Assembly: GCA_017964325.1 (NCBI GenBank)
Contig: JAGCSE010000013.1
Location: 1-21,094, forward strand
Reading direction: 5' to 3'
DNA: 21,094 nucleotides
Origin: Victivallales bacterium
Lineage (GTDB): Bacteria; Verrucomicrobiota; Lentisphaeria; Oligosphaerales; Oligosphaeraceae
Shown here: piece by piece, positions 7,412 to 14,381 of the stretch
Position numbering within the stretch: position 1 is the stretch's first letter
Layout: each line of letters opens with the position of its first letter
Translations under genes and position numbers: made by a program
The notes under the pieces: generated by a model
The model's input: the letters and a program-made list of their open reading frames with translations, nothing else
Told to the model about the DNA's origin: nothing
Databases searched by the model: none

Positions 7412-8170
7412 TCAGTTGATTCCTTTCTTCCTCAAGTCATAGCAATCCATGCAACGGAAGACTTCCAATCCATAAACTGGTGTCTTTTCGTCACTTTCGC
7501 AAATACGCAGACGATTTCCCGTATCCAGCTCGAAGCTGTTCGGGTCGTTGTCCGCCACAAGCACGGCAGGGCCGCGCAGAAGTTCCACTGTCAATTGTGA
7601 ATTGGCGGGGATGATGACATGGCTGATCAAATCCATTGCGTTGTTGAACGCCACGCCCAGTCCGACCTGGAACGTGCCGTGTGTGATGCTTTGGAAATAG
7701 CCCGTGCTTCCGAACGGCGTCGATACCACGAGGCTGTCAGCCACGACTTGGCTCCGCAGCAGTTCGCCGTTCGCCCAGATACGATACCGTATCGCGCTTG
7801 CAATCAGCTTGCGCGAAAGCACGATGTCGTTGATACCACATAACTTGTGCCCGTCATCCGTCGTCGCGATCATCTTCGAGAGCAGCGTTTCGGAAAGTTC
7901 TCCGTTGAACAGCTTCTCCAACGTGGTCATCTCCGAATGGCGCGGGCATTTTGGATTCTGCCGCATATCGCGGATCGGGCATTTGGGCACCCCTGGAAAA
8001 TCGCGCTCCGCACCTAGCAACGACCCGTCGCCGCCGTATGATATCACCAAATCCGGCTCGCTATCGACCAGTTCCACGGGAAACATCCGCAGCAATGGGC
8101 GCAAATCGTCCAAGTTCCGCCCGACGATTTTTATTCTGTAATGATCTTTATTGAATAATGTATGTGACAT
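7412..8170 (-). CDS. nadK: NAD kinase, divergent
   Basis: This is a 252-residue protein expected to phosphorylate NAD to NADP. The GGDG motif is at 46-49 (followed by Ser, where Thr is more usual). GINDIVLSR at 112-120 corresponds to the family's Asn-Glu/Asp ribose-binding motif. ADSLVVSTPFGSTGY at 144-158 corresponds to the usual TPTGSTAY segment, with Phe for Thr and Gly for Ala. These changes and the short length mark it as divergent, but the three hallmarks are in the right order and spacing. A Cys-containing segment (KCPIRDMRQNPKCP, about 63-76) between the first two motifs is unusual. It lies in the riboflavin operon after a 111-base spacer. A GGAG ten bases before the ATG is the likely ribosome site. 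Flavin and NADP supply grouped together is metabolically sensible. Confidence 0.83.
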   Translation of the reverse strand: MSHTLFNKDHYRIKIVGRNLDDLRPLLRMFPVELVDSEPDLVISYGGDGSLLGAERDFPGVPKCPIRDMRQNPKCPRHSEMTTLEKLFNGELSETLLSKMIATTDDGHKLCGINDIVLSRKLIASAIRYRIWANGELLRSQVVADSLVVSTPFGSTGYFQSITHGTFQVGLGVAFNNAMDLISHVIIPANSQLTVELLRGPAVLVADNDPNSFELDTGNRLRICESDEKTPVYGLEVFRCMDCYDLRKKGIN

Positions 8171-8198
8171 TTGTCAAACACTCCGTTATCTTCTGCAC

Positions 8199-8250
8199 TC
8201 CCATCCCCTTTGATCCCTCGTATCCCTATTATAAAGATAATCCCTTTACG
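8199..8250. repeat. Spacer built from degenerate 9-10 bp words (ATCCC...)
   Basis: In the gap between the riboflavin synthase and NAD kinase genes, ATCCC starts at 8203, 8213, 8222 and 8240, spacings of 10, 9 and 18. On the minus strand a TATAAT (8233-8228) lies inside it, but no matching -35 is seen, so an internal promoter is only possible. Confidence 0.35.
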
Positions 8251-8281
8251 GCTAAAAGCAACTTCTCGTATTTTTCCAGCC

Positions 8282-8923
8282 TCAGAAACCTGCCTTGAAC
8301 AACGTCTCCATCGTCACGCCGCTGTGTTTTTCATCGCCTTGCAACTCCAACTGCCGCAACACAAACTTGCCCAGCATATCCGTCTCTAAATTTACAGGCT
8401 CTCCCGTCCGCAGTTCGGAGAGATTTGTCTCCGCCCATGTGTGCGGAATGATACGTACGGCGAAATCCGTCCGCGAAAGAGATGCAATCGTCAACGACAC
8501 GCCGTTTACTGCGACGCTTCCCTTCATGACGACTTGCCCCGCCACCTCTGTTGGCAACGCCACACGTAATTCGTAGTCATCCTCAACTCTCCCGATATCA
8601 AGAACTTCTGCACGGCAATCGATATGCCCGCTGACAAGATGTCCTCCCAGACGATCCCCTAGCCGCAATGCCCTCTCCAAGTTCACCTTACGGCCAATGC
8701 TCGTACCGAGATTACTTCTGTTCAGCGTCTCACTTAACACATGGAATGACAGCCCCCCATTCGTCCAGCCTGTCAATGTAAGGCAGACGCCGTTCACCGC
8801 GATGCTCTCCCCAAGCTCCAGCTCATCGACAGGCAGACCGCAACGTACAAGCAATTCCGCAGACTTGCCCGTCCGTGTCATGCTTGACAGCACTCCCATC
8901 GTTTCAACTAATCCCGTAAACAT
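8282..8923 (-). CDS. ribE: Riboflavin synthase, alpha subunit
   Basis: This is a 213-residue enzyme converting two 6,7-dimethyl-8-ribityllumazine molecules into riboflavin and a pyrimidinedione. It starts with the signature MFTGLVE. Two similar lumazine-binding barrels follow: the first has SIAVNGVCLTL (40-50), the second SGHIDC near residue 100 and SVAVNGVSLTI near 136-146. Both repeats keep the NGV[CS]LT motif, and the length is normal. An AAGGAA sits just upstream of the ATG as ribosome site. It lies 21 bases after ribD, so cotranscription is very likely. The partner lumazine synthase (ribH) and ribBA are not in the window. No FMN riboswitch is recognisable upstream of this or the preceding genes. 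Confidence 0.95.
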   Translation of the reverse strand: MFTGLVETMGVLSSMTRTGKSAELLVRCGLPVDELELGESIAVNGVCLTLTGWTNGGLSFHVLSETLNRSNLGTSIGRKVNLERALRLGDRLGGHLVSGHIDCRAEVLDIGRVEDDYELRVALPTEVAGQVVMKGSVAVNGVSLTIASLSRTDFAVRIIPHTWAETNLSELRTGEPVNLETDMLGKFVLRQLELQGDEKHSGVTMETLFKAGF

Positions 8924-8944
8924 ATATGTTCCTTATTATTATGA

Positions 8945-9979
8945 CTAATCTTTCTGCGCATCCAAAGCGGCGGTGACCAGCAGATCATCTCCGATTCTCC
9001 GTACACGCCATTCTTTCAACGGCAGGCTTTCCTTCAACGCTAGTGGATCCTCCCATCCCACGACAGGACGGCTTCCACGACCTCCCAAAATCTTCGGCGC
9101 TATGAAAAAGTCTATCTCATTGACAATCCCTGCTTTCAATGCGCAGCCCGCCAGTTCGCCACCGCCTTCCATGAGCAGCGACATCATCCCGCGACCGCCA
9201 AGTCCATTCAGGAATGCCTTCCATTCATCCGTTGTCACAGGCTTCGCTAATTCCACAGGTCCGCCATTGCCGTTCAGCAACTTGCAGCCATCTGGAAGCG
9301 ACGGCTTCGATGTCCACACAATCCGTGTCGGCTGGCGTTTCCAGCCTTTAGGCTCCCGCACGACTAGTTCTGGGTCATCTTTGCGGACTGTCTCGCCACC
9401 GACCATCACCGCATCGCTTCCACGACGTAATTTCTGGACGTATCGCCTTGCCGTCTCGCCTGTTATCCATTTGGAATCGCCGTTCGCCGTCGCAATCTTC
9501 CCATCCAATGTCATCGCCATCTTCAGGCGGACGTAGGGGCGTCCTGTCGATATCCACCAGAAGAATGCCGCGTTTAATTCCAAGCATTCTTTTTCACAAA
9601 TTCCTGATATGACGTCGATTCCAGCCTCGCGCAATATCGCGAGGCCACGTCCTGCGTGTTTGGGGTTGCAATCCGTGCAACCGACGACGACACGTCGTAT
9701 TCCCGCACGTTTGATCGCCTCCGTGCATGGCGGTGTCCTCCCAAATGTACAGCAAGGCTCCAACGTCACATAAAGCGTTGCGCCAACGGTATTCTCTCCT
9801 GCATCCGCCAATGCGTTCGGCTCTGCGTGCGGCAACCCCGCACCATGATGGTAGCCACGCCCGACAATCACGCCGTCTCTTACGACGACAGCGCCGACCA
9901 TCGGGTTGGGGCTTGTCAGCCCCCAGCCTTTCCGCGCCTCTTTCAGCGCCTCTTTCATCATGGATTCATCAATGGTCAT
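8945..9979 (-). CDS. ribD: Bifunctional riboflavin biosynthesis deaminase/reductase
   Basis: This is a 344-residue enzyme catalysing the deamination and NADPH-dependent side-chain reduction steps of riboflavin synthesis. The N-terminal deaminase (about 1-145) has the zinc motif HAEPNAL at 51-57 and PCCTFGRTPPC at 75-85, giving the His, catalytic Glu and two Cys ligands. The early SPNPMVGAVVV at 23-33 is characteristic. The reductase (148-340) begins RPYVRLKMAMTLDGKIA, and GDSKWITGETAR at 167-178 is typical. Length is close to the usual 360. The start is not certain: GGAG lies 11 bases before the ATG at 9979, and ATGs at residues 7 and 8 are alternatives. It begins 8 bases after the TetR gene ends and is followed by riboflavin synthase. 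Confidence 0.95.
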   Translation of the reverse strand: MTIDESMMKEALKEARKGWGLTSPNPMVGAVVVRDGVIVGRGYHHGAGLPHAEPNALADAGENTVGATLYVTLEPCCTFGRTPPCTEAIKRAGIRRVVVGCTDCNPKHAGRGLAILREAGIDVISGICEKECLELNAAFFWWISTGRPYVRLKMAMTLDGKIATANGDSKWITGETARRYVQKLRRGSDAVMVGGETVRKDDPELVVREPKGWKRQPTRIVWTSKPSLPDGCKLLNGNGGPVELAKPVTTDEWKAFLNGLGGRGMMSLLMEGGGELAGCALKAGIVNEIDFFIAPKILGGRGSRPVVGWEDPLALKESLPLKEWRVRRIGDDLLVTAALDAQKD

Positions 9980-9987
9980 CGAACGGT

Positions 9988-10602
9988 TTACTCCTCGTCC
10001 TGTACTGCTTTCATGCCGTCCAAAGCAAAATCACACATATCGATTAACTGCTGGCGTTCAACGCTTTCCATCAAAGTAATGCGAAGTGTCGCCGTCTCAA
10101 GCAGCGCATACAACTCTTCCGTTGCCATCAGGCAGTCCATCCGCCGCAGCTCTCCGTTGTTGATGCCCTCCCTCACAAGCCGCATCAGTACACGGTAAAA
10201 TCCTATTGTATGGAGTCTTACGCGTTTGCTCGTCGGTTCGCTGCTCCGCCGCAGCTTAATCAGATACTCCACGACTGTCTGCATCAATTGCGGCGATTTG
10301 AACATCATGTCGATCAACTGTGTCATGATCAGGCGGATTTTTTCCACTACGCTCAAATTCGGAAAATCACGCACGCCGTTCTGAAAATCCACGCCAATTT
10401 CTTCGACAAGCATTTTCAATGCCTTGTCGAATATTTCACGTTTGTTTTTAAAGTACTTATAGACGGTTGTTCGCCCAAGTCCTGTAAAATCAGCTATTTG
10501 TTGATATGTAACGTTTTCATAGCCACGTTCGGTTATCAGTTTCAGCGACTTTTTTAGGATTTCCTCGCGGCGCTTTTCGTGGTTTATCATCGCACTCACC
10601 AT
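9988..10602 (-). CDS. TetR-family transcriptional regulator
   Basis: This protein of about 204 residues has an N-terminal TetR DNA-binding domain: RREEILKKSLKLITERGYENVTYQQIADFTGLGRTTVYKYFKNKREIF, with the helix-turn-helix at about 33-52. The rest is a helical ligand and dimer domain with no specific signature. I choose the ATG at 10602 because it overlaps the glycerate kinase stop as TGATG, with AAGGG just before it. A TTG one codon earlier and an ATG at 10590 are alternatives. The stop/start overlap suggests translational coupling to glycerate kinase. It may regulate its own operon or the glycerate step; the inducer is unknown. Embedding a TetR regulator between glycerate kinase and riboflavin genes is unusual. 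Confidence 0.88.
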   Translation of the reverse strand: MVSAMINHEKRREEILKKSLKLITERGYENVTYQQIADFTGLGRTTVYKYFKNKREIFDKALKMLVEEIGVDFQNGVRDFPNLSVVEKIRLIMTQLIDMMFKSPQLMQTVVEYLIKLRRSSEPTSKRVRLHTIGFYRVLMRLVREGINNGELRRMDCLMATEELYALLETATLRITLMESVERQQLIDMCDFALDGMKAVQDEE

Positions 10603-11720
10603 CAACCCTTTTTCAATAAAGAAAATACAGAAGCGGAAACCGACGACAGCGATGTCCGCGCATTACGCAACGCCTCCTCCAATGAACAAACTTTTGACAC
10701 ACATCCGAAACACGCGTCAAAAACACCTCTCAACGCTTTCACATTACCAGCTAACGCACCTGATATCAATACACAACGAATGCCGCGACTATGTGCGTAG
10801 GAGGCCACCACCGCCGGCAGTTTCCCGCACAATGTCTGCTCGTCCGTTCTTCCTTCGCCTGTGATGACGGCATCCGCGCCGTCCATCGCTTCGGGAAGTC
10901 CCGTCAGCTCCGCGACAAGACGTGCTCCCGATGACATCGTCGCACCGCACAGCGTACGCAGTCCAAAGCCCAATCCTCCCGCCGCGCCGTCACCTTTTTC
11001 ACGGGCGTTTTTTTCTCCACCGACCAGCAGTTCCGCCCAATGCGACAAACCTGTATCCAATTCTGCAACCATCTGCGGCGTAGCACCTTTCTGCGGCCCG
11101 AAGACTGCTGCCGCACCATGCTCGCCACACAATGGATTCGTCACGTCGCTCGCCACGCAAAAAACGCATTCCTTTAAACGCGGGTCAAGCCCATCTAGTT
11201 CAATGCGAACGACTTTCAGCAAATCGCCGCCTCGACCGTCCAGCTCACGCCCATTGGCATCAACTAGTCGTGCCCCCAATGCGACCGCCATGCCCGCGCC
11301 GCCATCTGTCGTTGCACTTCCGCCGATGCCGACCGTTATCCGCCTGCATCCCGCGTCCAACGCCGCCGCAATCAGTTGACCAGTTCCGTAAGTGGATGTC
11401 AACAAGGGATTTCGTTCATCCTTTGACAGACGTTCAAGACCGCTGGCCTGCGCCATTTCCACAAAAGCCTCGCCGTTGGGCAGCAACGCATAGCTTGCCT
11501 CCACGGGGCGCCCCAGCGGATCGCGGACAAGCAGCGTTTCGCGCCGTCCGCCTGTCGCCGACAGCACGGCCTCCAGCGTGCCTTCACCGCCGTCGCCCAT
11601 TGGAAAACTGTGGATTTCCACATCTCCAAATTCCTGTCGTGCGGCATCTTCCAATATTGTACAGACCTCCATGCTGCTTAAACAGTCTTTGAATGAATCT
11701 GGTGCCAGAATGATTTTCAT
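10602..11720 (-). CDS. Glycerate kinase (GarK/GlxK type)
   Basis: This is a 372-residue member of the glycerate kinase type 1 family, which phosphorylates D-glycerate, in most characterised members to 2-phosphoglycerate. It opens with MKIILAPDSFKDCLSS, the family signature. FPMGDGGEGTLEA lies near 39-51, TVGIGGSATTDGGAGMA near 129-145, then CVASDVTNPLCGEHGAAAVFGPQKGA and, near the end, DAVITGEGRTDEQTLCGKLP. All expected motifs and the usual length of about 380 are present. AAGGAA lies shortly before the ATG. It follows the DUF4159 gene by 25 bases, and its stop overlaps the start of the TetR gene. The pathway feeding glycerate cannot be told from this window. Confidence 0.93.
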   Translation of the reverse strand: MKIILAPDSFKDCLSSMEVCTILEDAARQEFGDVEIHSFPMGDGGEGTLEAVLSATGGRRETLLVRDPLGRPVEASYALLPNGEAFVEMAQASGLERLSKDERNPLLTSTYGTGQLIAAALDAGCRRITVGIGGSATTDGGAGMAVALGARLVDANGRELDGRGGDLLKVVRIELDGLDPRLKECVFCVASDVTNPLCGEHGAAAVFGPQKGATPQMVAELDTGLSHWAELLVGGEKNAREKGDGAAGGLGFGLRTLCGATMSSGARLVAELTGLPEAMDGADAVITGEGRTDEQTLCGKLPAVVASYAHSRGIRCVLISGALAGNVKALRGVFDACFGCVSKVCSLEEALRNARTSLSSVSASVFSLLKKG

Positions 11721-11745
11721 GCCGTTCCTTGTATGATGAATATCG

Positions 11746-12723
11746 TCAATGCGTCAACGCATAGACGACGATGTTCGTCCCCAACTGAGTGTAGAACGTA
11801 TGCGCGAAATCGCTGATTTCACGGCTTCCATAATAACGGAACACGCGCCACCGACCGCCTGGTTCGTTAGCCCAAGATGGCATTGCCTGTTCCTGACAGT
11901 AGATGACATCCTTTCCGCCGTCTTCTCGTGCCACTTCAAATCGTGCACCGCCGTATGCCGCTGTCTCTAGATACGACGAAAGCCCTTTCGTGTCCTCCAA
12001 GACACGAAAACGGATTGTCGAATCCCATTGTCCCAAGCTGTTTTTCCCCCAGCCCATCGACACAATCGGCGTCGCCAAAACCGCCACGCGCCCCTTTACG
12101 CGCAAAACCGCCGCCGCATACGTGCCATCGGGCCATTTTTCCTGTTCCGTGTAGGATTTCACGGTATCGGGAAGAAGCGACGTATCTGGCAGCCCTGCAT
12201 AGAACACCCTATATAGCTCATCAGAACGCCTAAGTGTCTGGAATTCAAGGTTGGGAAATACAGGCTTGAAGGCCTCCTGCAACGCGGGGCTGGCCTCCCA
12301 CTCCGCATAGCTGTGATGCTGCCCCAATTCAGGACGCTCTCGCAGAAACGCCGCCGTTATGCCGGAATCCACATAAAGGAAACCGCCACGCTCCAAATAG
12401 CCGCGCAGATTTTCAGTTTCTTCAGGCGTGAACGTCCAGTCGATGCGATCCGCAAAATTGACATAGACGAAAGGCAGCGACATCAGCCGCTCATCCGCAA
12501 AGCTCGTCAGTACAACGGGATCGTCCGACACATTCGCCGTCGTTGTCTTGCGGATGTGCCGCAGCAACGATGGCAGCGCGTTCGGATAAAAACTGCGATG
12601 GAGACCGCCGCCGACCACCAACTGACCGACACGTATCTCGTCGCCGACCGCCGCCGTGACGTCTTCCGCAAACGCCCCGCTAATCAACGCCAGCAACCAT
12701 AGATATGTCCAAAATGTTTTCAT
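11746..12723 (-). CDS. Exported DUF4159 domain protein
   Basis: This is a 325-residue protein with a clear signal peptide (MKTFWTYLWLLALISGAFA, cut near residue 20). The body matches the DUF4159 type as I know it: IRVGQLVVGGG, then PSLLRHIRKTTTANV, LPFVYVNFADRIDWTFTPEETENLRGYL, and the characteristic GGFLYVDSG near residue 112-120. A second half has GRVAVLATPIVSMGWG and ends with SREISDFAHTFYTQLGTNIVVYALTH. DUF4159 proteins occur in Planctomycetes and relatives and resemble a glutamine-amidotransferase-like fold, but no function is established. It is the first gene of the long minus operon and diverges from lexA across a 241-base AT-rich spacer. No strong Shine-Dalgarno is visible. Confidence 0.8.
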   Translation of the reverse strand: MKTFWTYLWLLALISGAFAEDVTAAVGDEIRVGQLVVGGGLHRSFYPNALPSLLRHIRKTTTANVSDDPVVLTSFADERLMSLPFVYVNFADRIDWTFTPEETENLRGYLERGGFLYVDSGITAAFLRERPELGQHHSYAEWEASPALQEAFKPVFPNLEFQTLRRSDELYRVFYAGLPDTSLLPDTVKSYTEQEKWPDGTYAAAVLRVKGRVAVLATPIVSMGWGKNSLGQWDSTIRFRVLEDTKGLSSYLETAAYGGARFEVAREDGGKDVIYCQEQAMPSWANEPGGRWRVFRYYGSREISDFAHTFYTQLGTNIVVYALTH

Positions 12724-12758
12724 TTTTCAAAAACTCTATGTGAAAAGGCTTTTATTCC

Positions 12759-12786
12759 TATTTATAATTTATCCCATACTTTGCAA
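12759..12786 (-). promoter_or_regulatory. Candidate promoter of the eight-gene minus operon
   Basis: On the minus strand TTGCAA (12786-12781) and TAAATA (12764-12759) are separated by 16 bases, about 35 bases before the DUF4159 start codon. The region is AT-rich and placed as expected, but neither hexamer is a strong match. Confidence 0.35.
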
Positions 12787-12867
12787 ATTTCCTGTTTTTT
12801 CCACGTCAAATGCTATTCAATGTTATAGTTGCTAGAAAAAATATTGCTATTTTTTTTATGAATAAAC

Positions 12868-12895
12868 TTGAACTCTCGTAAAATTAGGCTATCAT
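12868..12895 (+). promoter_or_regulatory. Promoter of lexA
   Basis: TTGAAC (12868-12873), a 16-base spacer and TATCAT (12890-12895) form a good housekeeping-type promoter, starting transcription near 12902, about 60 bases before lexA. The candidate glnA promoter uses the same TTGAAC-N16 arrangement. No clear palindromic LexA operator is seen overlapping it. Confidence 0.5.
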
Positions 12896-12964
12896 AAAGA
12901 TGATGGATTGTAAATCTGACATTTTCATAGCCTTAAAACGATTTCTTCACAGGAGTGCAGCTTC

Positions 12965-13588
12965 ATGAAAGGACTCACAGACAAACAACAGGAAATTCTG
13001 GATTTCATCTCCGAATTCACACGGCAGGAGGGCATGGCTCCCACCATCTATGAAATCAGCACGCATTTTGAAATCAAGTCCGCAACCGCCTTTGCGCATG
13101 TCCGTTCCCTGCAACGGAAGGGATATGTCAACCGCTCCTCCAAGGCACGCAGCCTCACGTTGCTCAACGCAGAACGCCCGAAGCATTTCTCCCTCTCCCT
13201 CAGTGTACCGATTCTCGGCCGCATCTCCGCTGGCGCCCCGTTGCTTGCAGAAGAAAACATCGAACGCAAAATCACATTGGATCCCAATTTCCTCCCGAAA
13301 GGCATTGGCGGCCATAAGTTGTTCGGCCTCACCGTCCACGGTGAATCCATGAGGGATCTCGGCATTCTGGACGGCGACATCGTCATCGCCAAGCAGACCA
13401 ACGAAGCCTCCATCGGCGACATCGTCATCGCCCTCGTTGAAGGCGAAGAGACCACCGTCAAGTCCCTCTATATCACGGACAACCAGTGGGAGCTCCGCCC
13501 CGCCAACAAAGACTACAAGTCCCGTTTCTACCCGCTGGACAAACTCTCCATCCAGGGCGTCGTCGTCGCCCTCCAACGCTGCTATTGA
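12965..13588 (+). CDS. lexA: LexA SOS repressor
   Basis: This is a 207-residue repressor of DNA-damage genes that inactivates itself by cleavage when RecA filaments form. The N-terminal winged helix (1-65) has TDKQQEILDFI and APTIYEISTHFEIKSATAFAHVRSLQRKGYV. The cleavage bond is Ala89-Gly90 within GRISAGAPLLAEEN. The catalytic Ser128 lies in HGESMRDLGILDGD and Lys166 in EETTVKSLY. All key residues are intact and the length is normal, so it should be a self-cleaving LexA. It has a strong ribosome site (AGGAG, nine bases upstream). It diverges from the DUF4159 operon and precedes ruvAB, a plausible target. The DNA-recognition helix differs from that of E. coli, so its operator need not be the E. 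coli box. Confidence 0.96.
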   Translation: MKGLTDKQQEILDFISEFTRQEGMAPTIYEISTHFEIKSATAFAHVRSLQRKGYVNRSSKARSLTLLNAERPKHFSLSLSVPILGRISAGAPLLAEENIERKITLDPNFLPKGIGGHKLFGLTVHGESMRDLGILDGDIVIAKQTNEASIGDIVIALVEGEETTVKSLYITDNQWELRPANKDYKSRFYPLDKLSIQGVVVALQRCY

Positions 13589-13608
13589 GCGTCTTTTCTT
13601 CGCCGCGA

Positions 13609-13624
13609 TTTGGAACATTCCAAA
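13609..13624. promoter_or_regulatory. Palindromic operator candidate (SOS-type) upstream of ruvAB
   Basis: TTTGGAACATTCCAAA is an inverted repeat with perfect 7-base arms around a 2-base centre. It covers the -35 box (TTGGAA, 13610-13615) of a likely promoter whose -10 is TATTTT at 13632-13637 after 16 bases. Position and symmetry fit a repressor operator, and LexA, encoded just upstream, is the obvious candidate. The same palindrome is not found in the lexA promoter, which weakens the assignment. Confidence 0.45.
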
Positions 13625-13641
13625 AACGTGCTATTTTTCAA

Positions 13642-13761
13642 ATGAAAGGGGAGGGCGCACTCCGCGCCGCCGCTGCCCATGAAGATGCAGAGGCTTTGCC
13701 TTCTGCAATAGGAGGAGACCACCCCGCCCACTGCAAGAATCCGCAAAAGGGAATACCATGA
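13642..13761 (+). CDS. Possible 39-residue leader ORF coupled to ruvA
   Basis: An ATG at 13642 opens a 39-codon frame whose TGA overlaps the ruvA start as ATGA, the arrangement used for translational coupling. There is no Shine-Dalgarno before it and the peptide (Ala-rich middle, GKxP-like end) resembles nothing I know. The mRNA here could fold into a GGCGC-ACTCC-GCGCC hairpin (13654-13668) and another at about 13688-13707. A strong AGGAGGAG near 13711-13718 has no start codon at a usable distance. The stretch may be a structured leader rather than a gene. Confidence 0.2.
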   Translation: MKGEGALRAAAAHEDAEALPSAIGGDHPAHCKNPQKGIP

Positions 13762-14372
13762 TTGCGCAACTCACAGGCATCGTCATCGAAGCGAATTTCA
13801 CAAGTGTCATTTTGGACGTAAATGGCGTCGGGTACGACATCGCCATCCCGCTTTCCACATTTGACAAGCTTCCTCCGCAGGGCCAGAAGGCCACGCTGAA
13901 GACAGTCATGGCCGTCCGGCAGGACGATGTGCAGCTCTATGGCTTCTTTACGGATGCGGAAAAAGCGCTTTTCAAAATGCTTACGGCGGAAGTCAGCGGA
14001 GTCGGCCCGAAGCTCGCCCTCAGCGTGCTCAGCTCCATGTCCGTATCGGATTTCGCGACGGCCATCCTCTCGGCGGACATCAAGCTTCTCTCGAAAATCT
14101 CAGGAGTCGGTAAACGCACTGCCGAACGCATGATCGTCGAACTAAAAGACAAAGTGACAAAAATCACCAGCGTCAATGTCGCCGCTGTCGCGACGGCGGC
14201 ATCCAAGGATGTGCCGCAGGAGGCGCAGGATGCAATTTCCGCTCTTGAAACCCTTGGTTTCAAGAAAGATGCAGCTTCCAAGGTCGTTCTCAAACTCGTC
14301 GAAGAAGCCGCACCGTCCGTTCCATCCGCCGAATCCCTTATCCGAAAGGCTCTTTCCGCGCTCAACTCTTAA
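13758..14372 (+). CDS. ruvA: Holliday junction branch migration protein RuvA
   Basis: This is a 204-residue protein that binds four-way DNA junctions as tetramers and loads the RuvB motor. Domain I is an OB-fold (1-62: MIAQLTGIVIEANFTSVILDVNGVGYDI region). Domain II has two helix-hairpin-helix motifs, SGVGPKLALSVLS at about 80-92 and SGVGKRTAERMIVELKDKV at about 115-133. Domain III (about 152-204), which contacts RuvB, follows a flexible Ala/Val linker and includes SALETLGFKKDAASKVV. All are typical in order and length. A weak AAGGG lies before the ATG. The gene sits 169 bases after lexA, with its own likely promoter, and nine bases before ruvB. The resolvase gene ruvC, often adjacent, is not in the window. 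Confidence 0.95.
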   Translation: MIAQLTGIVIEANFTSVILDVNGVGYDIAIPLSTFDKLPPQGQKATLKTVMAVRQDDVQLYGFFTDAEKALFKMLTAEVSGVGPKLALSVLSSMSVSDFATAILSADIKLLSKISGVGKRTAERMIVELKDKVTKITSVNVAAVATAASKDVPQEAQDAISALETLGFKKDAASKVVLKLVEEAAPSVPSAESLIRKALSALNS

Positions 14373-14381
14373 ACGACACTC

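Noticed and set aside
9440..9460. GCCGTCTCGCC in ribD, like the palindromic element end
   Set aside because: It encodes the conserved GETAR residues of the reductase domain and has no partner repeat nearby, so it is a coding coincidence.
8924..9987. Search for an FMN riboswitch near the riboflavin genes
   Set aside because: The gaps are 8 and 21 bases, too short, and the spacer ahead of the operon shows no conserved FMN-element sequence.
12886..12933. AGGCTAT and ATAGCCT inverted repeat around the lexA start of transcription
   Set aside because: Only seven bases with a 34-base gap. The left arm overlaps the -10 box, so it would not be transcribed as a stem. Probably chance in an AT-rich region.
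12947..13618. 223-residue open frame on the minus strand
   Set aside because: It is antisense to lexA, whose catalytic residues are all intact.
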